Part shown: positions 59,440-64,000 of the stretch, piece after piece | Layout of the letters: every line of letters starts with the position of its first letter | Numbering within the stretch: position 1 is the first letter of the stretch | Assembly: GCF_000699445.3 (NCBI RefSeq) | Contig: NC_067197.1 | Span: forward strand, 7,260,152 to 7,324,151 | DNA from: Schistosoma haematobium | Lineage: Eukaryota; Platyhelminthes; Trematoda; Strigeidida; Schistosomatidae | Direction: 5' to 3' | Length of the DNA: 64,000 nucleotides | The notes under the pieces: generated by a model | What the model saw: the letters and a program-made list of their open reading frames with translations, nothing else | Databases searched by the model: none | What the model was told of the DNA's origin: nothing | Position numbers and translations under genes: made by a program

Positions 59440-59735
59440 AGAAATATCATCTACCATCTTTGACTACTGATCACGATTACAGCCCGGATTTCAACTAGGT
59501 AGTCTGCACTTACCAATACCGTCCAAACCAACAGTAAATGAAACCATGAAATGATGTTACATTTTGGTTTGGCCACCAATGACTTCCTTATAATCTATTC
59601 CTATCCTAACTAGCAGTAAGCACCAAAGTAGGAGATAGTAAGGCACGTGTAGCTCATGTTCCAACTATTTCATCCTATCAATAGTAACACAATCACTAAC
59701 TTTTTTAGCTTCTCTTTGCACCCTGCATCTAGCCT
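59440..59735 (-). mobile_element. Decayed RTE (family A) C-terminal fragment
   Basis: 'AACTAGGTAGTCTGCACTTA', 'ACATTTTGGTTTGGCC' and 'CTAACTTTTTTAGC' follow the order of the minus-strand C-terminal part of the 6.2-kb copy (AACCAGGTAGTCTACACCTA, CATGTTTTGGTCTGGCC). No open frame is left. Confidence 0.6.
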
Positions 59736-59736
59736 T

Positions 59737-60245
59737 TGTTTATTATTTATTTAAACACATAAATATCGGTACAGGGAAACAGCAAATATGTACGCGCCAC
59801 ACAAATGATTCAATTTGTGTGAGGGTTGGGATAATGTCAAGGCGCCCAAACTGAAGCAAGTGGTTTTCTTGGGGAGTCATACCCCAGGCCTTTAATCGAG
59901 AGGTCTAATCCACAAGGCATTGGAGAAACGTCAGGTGACAAACAGTGGGTTCGTACGCCCTTTTTTTCCCTCAGGACCCTGAAGCCCATGTGACCGTTGG
60001 TCTGAAACCAGGGTTTTCCAACTCCCCTAGGTGGATCCTCCGTATTCACCATCCCAGGTAAAGCTCGGGATATTCGCGTTTCTTCCTCTCAGTTTTGCAA
60101 ACAACACCCCCCACACGAGAAGGAAGTGATTAGGACTTCCTTGTCAGTGGCTATGTACGTGTGGTTATGTGAGAGGATTTAGAGAGGGAGAGCTGACTTT
60201 CCCCACCTTTGGTTGTACCAGGGCATTTGGAAGCCCATCAATCTA
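59737..60245 (-). mobile_element. Short family B RTE derivative
   Basis: The minus-strand 3' end ('GTGTGGCGCGTACATATTTG' followed by AAATAAATAA) matches the 3' UTR of the family B LINE at 30296. The remainder is GC-richer (60000-60240) and may be the element's leader or a SINE body. The frame at 59837-60052 is probably not a gene. Confidence 0.5.
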
Positions 60246-60596
60246 GTCTAAGCACTGATTGATCACTCAATTATTTCATCATACTCAAACTACAATTTTG
60301 TTTCATCCTAGTTAACGACTTTTATAAATATCATGCACTTCTTACTAATAATCGAAGTCAATTTTAATATTAAACGCATTTATTTGATGACTATATATTT
60401 TAACAAGTATAAAACTATGGTTTACCATGGTAGTAGGTGTTAGGAAACAGTTAGAAGAATATGTAGACAATAATACTCAATAGTTAAACTCAGGTTGATT
60501 TTTTTCTTGGGGGGGGAGGGTGTAGGAACTATTCCAAACTCATAGAATTTACAGGAAAAATTAACGACTGAGATTACATTAAACAATAGTCATGTA

Positions 60597-60695
60597 TCCA
60601 CAAGATTACAGGTACACCTTGCTGACGAGTGCCAAGTAGCACGAAACCGGGGTTCAGGGTTTCATGTTGACTACCTCCAACCACCATCTAATCTT
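60597..60695 (+). mobile_element. Family H2 element, 5'-truncated, ribozyme retained
   Basis: Flanked by a 13-bp duplication AATAGTCATGTAT (about 60584-60596, 60696-60710). Starts just before the ribozyme and ends with CTACCTCCAACCACCATC. No tRNA-like head. Confidence 0.75.
60616..60660 (+). ncRNA. Hammerhead ribozyme, type I, complete core (family H2)
   Basis: Stem I ACCTTG (60616-60621) pairs with CAGGGT (60655-60660); core CTGACGA 60622-60628; stem II GTGC/GCAC; GAAA 60643-60646; stem III CC-GG-GG closed by A-U; cleavage triplet GTT, predicted cut 60654/60655. U at position 17 is allowed by the NUH rule. Same two-base-pair stem III as Sm-alpha but with different stems. Confidence 0.8.
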
Positions 60696-60710
60696 AATAG
60701 TCATGTATAT

Positions 60711-61419
60711 TTGTCATATCATAAGTTTTAGCATAATGACGTTCTATAAATTTTGCACAAACCAAGTGATTTGACTCTATTTTGTTTACAAAAGAAAAGC
60801 AAAAATATTTTGCTTCACATGATTTATTTTATTTATCTAATCACCTGATAGTAATTAATCCATCATTTCTGTATACATAAATATGTATCTAGAGTATTCG
60901 TTGTTTTTGTAATAAACTTTGTTATTGTTATTGTCGATTACTTAAAAAAACCTCAATGTAAGCTACTTTCAAGGCCTTTTATTGTGATAGTCATTTTTAG
61001 TTTTATCTTGACAGATAATGAAATGATGGCATAATAATATTGAAAACTTTTGACTTTTAATCATTAACTCACATATTCTAATCCCACTCTTATTTAGTGT
61101 GGTTTGAGTAATCTAATATTGTCATTACTAACCTTTACATAAATTCTGTCGCTATAAACCATTAATATATAAACTTGTACTAGGCAAATGAGATTATGTC
61201 ATGAGATCAAATAAATAAATAAATAAAACAGTTAAATAATTCGTCAATGAAAGTAAATTACTTCGGTTGTTTTATGGGTAGTGGTTAATAGTAGACTACT
61301 AAAACACTTGTATTCTGTGCTATTTAGAAACTCGTCAGATAGATCAATCAGACTTTGACTCAGTTATATAAAGATATCAATATTATTATTAATAAAACTC
61401 ATCTGATATTAATCAACAT
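60711..61419. other. Non-coding, AT-rich
   Basis: No feature recognised. Confidence 0.5.
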
Positions 61420-61550
61420 ATGCTCACTAGTGACTGGCTTCACGAGGTATATCCTGGAGTTCTAGTGAGAATTAGTGACCAGTGGAGTTCAACCAGGTCT
61501 GTTATGAGATAGTAACTCACTGATGACAATGGTGGATGTGTTGCTCATTT

Positions 61551-61779
61551 TCGTGGATTAGTTGAAGTTAGACATTAACACCATTGGATGCCGGCTCAGT
61601 GGTCTAGTGGTTAAGTGCTCGCACGCGAAACCAGTAAGTCCTGGGTTCGAATCTCTCAGGGGGCGAGGTGGTGGATGCTCACTACTGAAGAGTCCCACAA
61701 CAGGACGAAACGGCCGTCCAGTGCTTCCAGGTTCTCCATGGTGGTCTAGCTTCAACTGACTCATGATCTTAACTACTGA
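61551..61779 (+). mobile_element. Family H3 tRNA-like/hammerhead element, full copy
   Basis: Inverted end TTAGTTGAAGTTAGACATTA, head ATGCCGGCTCAGTGGTCTAG (A-box region), B box GGTTCGAATC at 61644-61653, ribozyme, tail GTGGTCTAGCTTCAACTGAC. The tRNA-like fold is plausible, but the sequence is a SINE head, not a functional tRNA gene. Short frames on both strands here are shadows. Confidence 0.8.
61679..61724 (+). ncRNA. Hammerhead ribozyme, near-complete (family H3)
   Basis: Core CTGAAGA (61685-61691) and GAAA (61707-61710) intact; stem III ACG-GC-CGT, triplet GTC, cut 61718/61719. One defect: base 2.1 is A against C1.1, so the pair next to the cleavage site is lost. Confidence 0.75.
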
Positions 61780-61782
61780 TAT

Positions 61783-62949
61783 TAATATTTATTGATAACA
61801 ATTTGACAGTTTAATTGAGACTATTTAGAATAATTTTGATGCAGCATACACACTTATGTTCTTCAGTTACGTTTGAAATGAAGTTACTACTTAATTAATT
61901 ATTAAGTTTCATAAGTCATTTCACAGAAGATGAGATTGTGAATCCCCTACGATTGTTAGTTCTCGTCTAGCTGAGATGAGTTTTCCTTGAGGTTATCAAT
62001 TATACCATCAAATAGTAAATTAAACGTTATAAGTATCAAGAGATGAATAACATTTCATCAAGAAAAAAAAATAAATCTTCGTCTTAGAAACAAGACATCC
62101 TGTAATGTAGTTTTACTCATTCTTTATTACGACTTCTAGATCTACACCGTTTTTATCTGGTTGTTGAAAAAAAAACAATCTTTAGCTGTAAACAAACACA
62201 AAAATGTACAGTTACAGATTACACCATTCTAAAATAACTCTTTTAGAGCACTTTTCTCCGGAATTCTGGGAAAATAAGTCATTAACACAACTAGATAAGT
62301 CGTTATAAGTTCTGGAGAAGAATGAGATGAAACCTAACGTCATACTAATATTTCTGTATCGCTTGTGTAAAGTTTGTTCAATGAATATACCAACTGATCT
62401 ACCTATGTTTTGGTGCAACTTTAGAAAAGCTGTCAGCAAATTCATGAAATTTTCAGTGATATTGGTAAAGATAATGAATTGAAGTAGACAGTACTTCACA
62501 AGAAAAACTTTTTACCAAGGGTTATGAGCATTACAAGGATGACTGAAGGTCAGGGTAACCGTTGGCTTTCTATGTGGATGAAAATTAGAACATTTACTGT
62601 ATATTATACTTTCTGGTTATTGACTCGCTATCCGAACTATTTCAGATGAACTGAAATTAGGGGAAGTATTTTGTGCACACTATCCTTCCAAAGTGTAAAA
62701 TCACAATCTGAACAAAGAGTCTGATTTCCGGTGATTTACTTCTATGAATCCTTCAAGAAGTAAAAACGGATATGGGGCAAGTATTTCAAAGAGGATACAC
62801 TCTGAAATTTCAACGTAGATTTTTTATGACATTATCCAGTGTATTCGTCGGACAAACTAAGTACAGAGTTTATTAAAACAGATCAGAATTGACTAGTTTG
62901 AATGTTAACAAAATATTGCTAGTTGACCACTATTAGAAATGTAAAACAT
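61783..62949. other. Non-coding
   Basis: The minus-strand frame 62212-62499 (95 codons) has no recognisable domain, splice context or repeat match; probably chance. Confidence 0.4.
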
Positions 62950-63050
62950 CAGATACCAACTCCACAGTCTTAAGATACTGGGTTCTACCTCAGGAGCGTT
63001 AGTGGATGCGTACTACTGAGGAATCTCACACTAAGACCAAACAACTCTTA
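62950..63050 (+). mobile_element. Family H3 fragment, dead ribozyme
   Basis: CTGGGTTCTACCTC (B-box region), GTGGATGCGTACTACTGAGG, then CCAAAC where CGAAAC is required (G12 lost). Confidence 0.5.
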
Positions 63051-63579
63051 CTCTATGCATATATATATAAATGCAGTTAATGATAGTAGTTTAGAAAATA
63101 TCGCAATCACATGAGTTAAATGTGAATCTGAATTATGATCAACTGTTGTTGATTAATCGATTATCAAAAGTCAATAATTTCGAAAATCTATCAATAGATT
63201 TCCAATCTTCCAAAAACGTTTCTTATATGATAACTAGTACATTGTTATCGAAAAGAAAAGATTGACGTCTGTTACATAATCCACTTGTGATCTGTTTGTA
63301 TTAGGGATTCATGCAGCAGATTTGTTTTGAGTCAGTACGATTGGATGAGAGATAATAATAATACTAGCTGAGTATGGGATAGGATTTGAACTCGTCACAA
63401 ATTCCGACCAATAAGAGAGTACTCTATAGAGAATACGATTATAAGTGGATATAATTTCTTGGTAAATCTATGACAAGTTAGTAACCTATGCGATTAATAA
63501 AGTCCCTTCAACTGACATTATATGGCCAAATAAGAAATAAGATTAAATTATCAATATAAAGTCATAAAATCTGTTGAAT

Positions 63580-63768
63580 TTTATTGAGATCCGGAACCGA
63601 TCCAAGTTAGAAAGTCATTGAAAACCTGAGAGGACTGGACTCTCGTCTCATTCTAGTATAGAACTCTTTGACAATACACATCCATGACTCCAAAACTAGG
63701 AATCAAACCCAGAACCCTCAATCTCGCATGAGAACTGTTAACCTCTGAACCATTAAGCACTGTAAAAA
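63580..63768 (-). mobile_element. Family H3 element, old copy
   Basis: Minus strand head AGTGCTTAATGGTTCAGAGG, B-box region CTGGGTTTGATTCC, tail AATGACTTTCTAACTTGGAT; ribozyme degenerate. Confidence 0.55.
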
Positions 63769-63793
63769 GCAATGAAACATGGTGGAGAAGTAT

Positions 63794-64000
63794 CATGGAT
63801 TGATTTGAGTTAGACTTATACATTATTGGATACGGGTTCAGTGATCTAGAGGTTAAGAGTATGCGTAAGAGATTGAAAATCCTAGGTTTGACCCCATGTT
63901 TAGGGGTCGTGGATGCACACTGCAACGAAGCCCCATACTGAAGCTAAGTGGCCGTTAAATGATCTCAGGTTTCCAATAGTTGTCTAATTTAGATCTGTTC
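63794..64000 (+). mobile_element. Family H3 element, old copy reaching the window end
   Basis: Inverted end GATTGATTTGAGTTAGACTT, head ATACGGGTTCAGTGATCTAG, B box GGTTTGACCCC, then GTCGTGGATGCACACTGCAA and a degraded ribozyme. It lies head-to-head with the copy at 63580-63768. Confidence 0.55.

Noticed and set aside
61590..61665. Candidate functional tRNA gene
   Set aside because: A- and B-box-like sequences belong to a repeated SINE head followed by a hammerhead; the same unit recurs many times with changes in the arms.
62212..62499. 95-codon minus-strand frame, considered as receptor DNA-binding exon
   Set aside because: Lacks the CX2C zinc-finger cysteines and the GFFKR-type helix.

Overview
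The window looks like a trematode nuclear genome, most likely a schistosome. The DNA is AT-rich, genes are split by long introns, and the repeats are typical of that group: RTE- and CR1-type LINEs, a Penelope-like fragment, short LTR elements, and many SINE-like repeats carrying hammerhead ribozymes of the kind known from the schistosome Sm-alpha repeat. There is no bacterial, viral or organellar organisation.

Layout. (1) 1-24.7 kb, plus strand: a mitochondrial-type HflX GTPase gene (GTPBP6-like). Nine exons between 3348 and 24691 join with compatible phases at every junction into a 553-residue protein. Its introns hold a full-length RTE LINE (6205-10864, minus) that itself contains an inverted Penelope-like insertion, plus older RTE ruins. 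Upstream of it are a CR1 LINE end and a solo LTR split by an RTE insertion. (2) 24.9-29.7 kb, minus strand, converging on the GTPase gene: two exons encoding the C-terminal endonuclease half of a MutL protein, best matched to MLH3. No ATPase half was found. (3) 30-45 kb: gene-poor. It holds RTE and other LINE ends, a complete two-LTR element with only a Gag-like reading frame and a second solo LTR nested in one LTR, an LTR with a primer-binding site, and two Sm-alpha hammerhead repeats. (4) 45.5-51 kb, minus strand: the last two exons of a nuclear receptor gene (NR2-type ligand-binding domain full of Ser/Asn/Asp/Thr tracts, with a PLDLS corepressor motif). Its DNA-binding exons were not found and probably lie beyond the window. 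(5) 47-64 kb: a dense field of tRNA-like plus hammerhead elements, with LINE ends between them.

The most unusual content is the tRNA-like/hammerhead family. Several copies have inverted terminal repeats of about 35-40 bp, because their 3' tail is repeated in reverse at the 5' end. One copy has a perfect 13-bp target duplication, the same length as the duplications of the RTE LINE here, and one has a complete hammerhead core with a 6-bp stem I. A second tRNA-like lineage carries a differently built hammerhead, intact in one copy and with the catalytic G8 changed to A in the other. Inverted 'snap-back' copies recur in SINEs, in an RTE ruin and in the Penelope-like insertion.

The three host genes are not an operon and show no shared function beyond being ordinary nuclear genes (organelle ribosome GTPase, DNA mismatch/meiotic repair, transcription factor).
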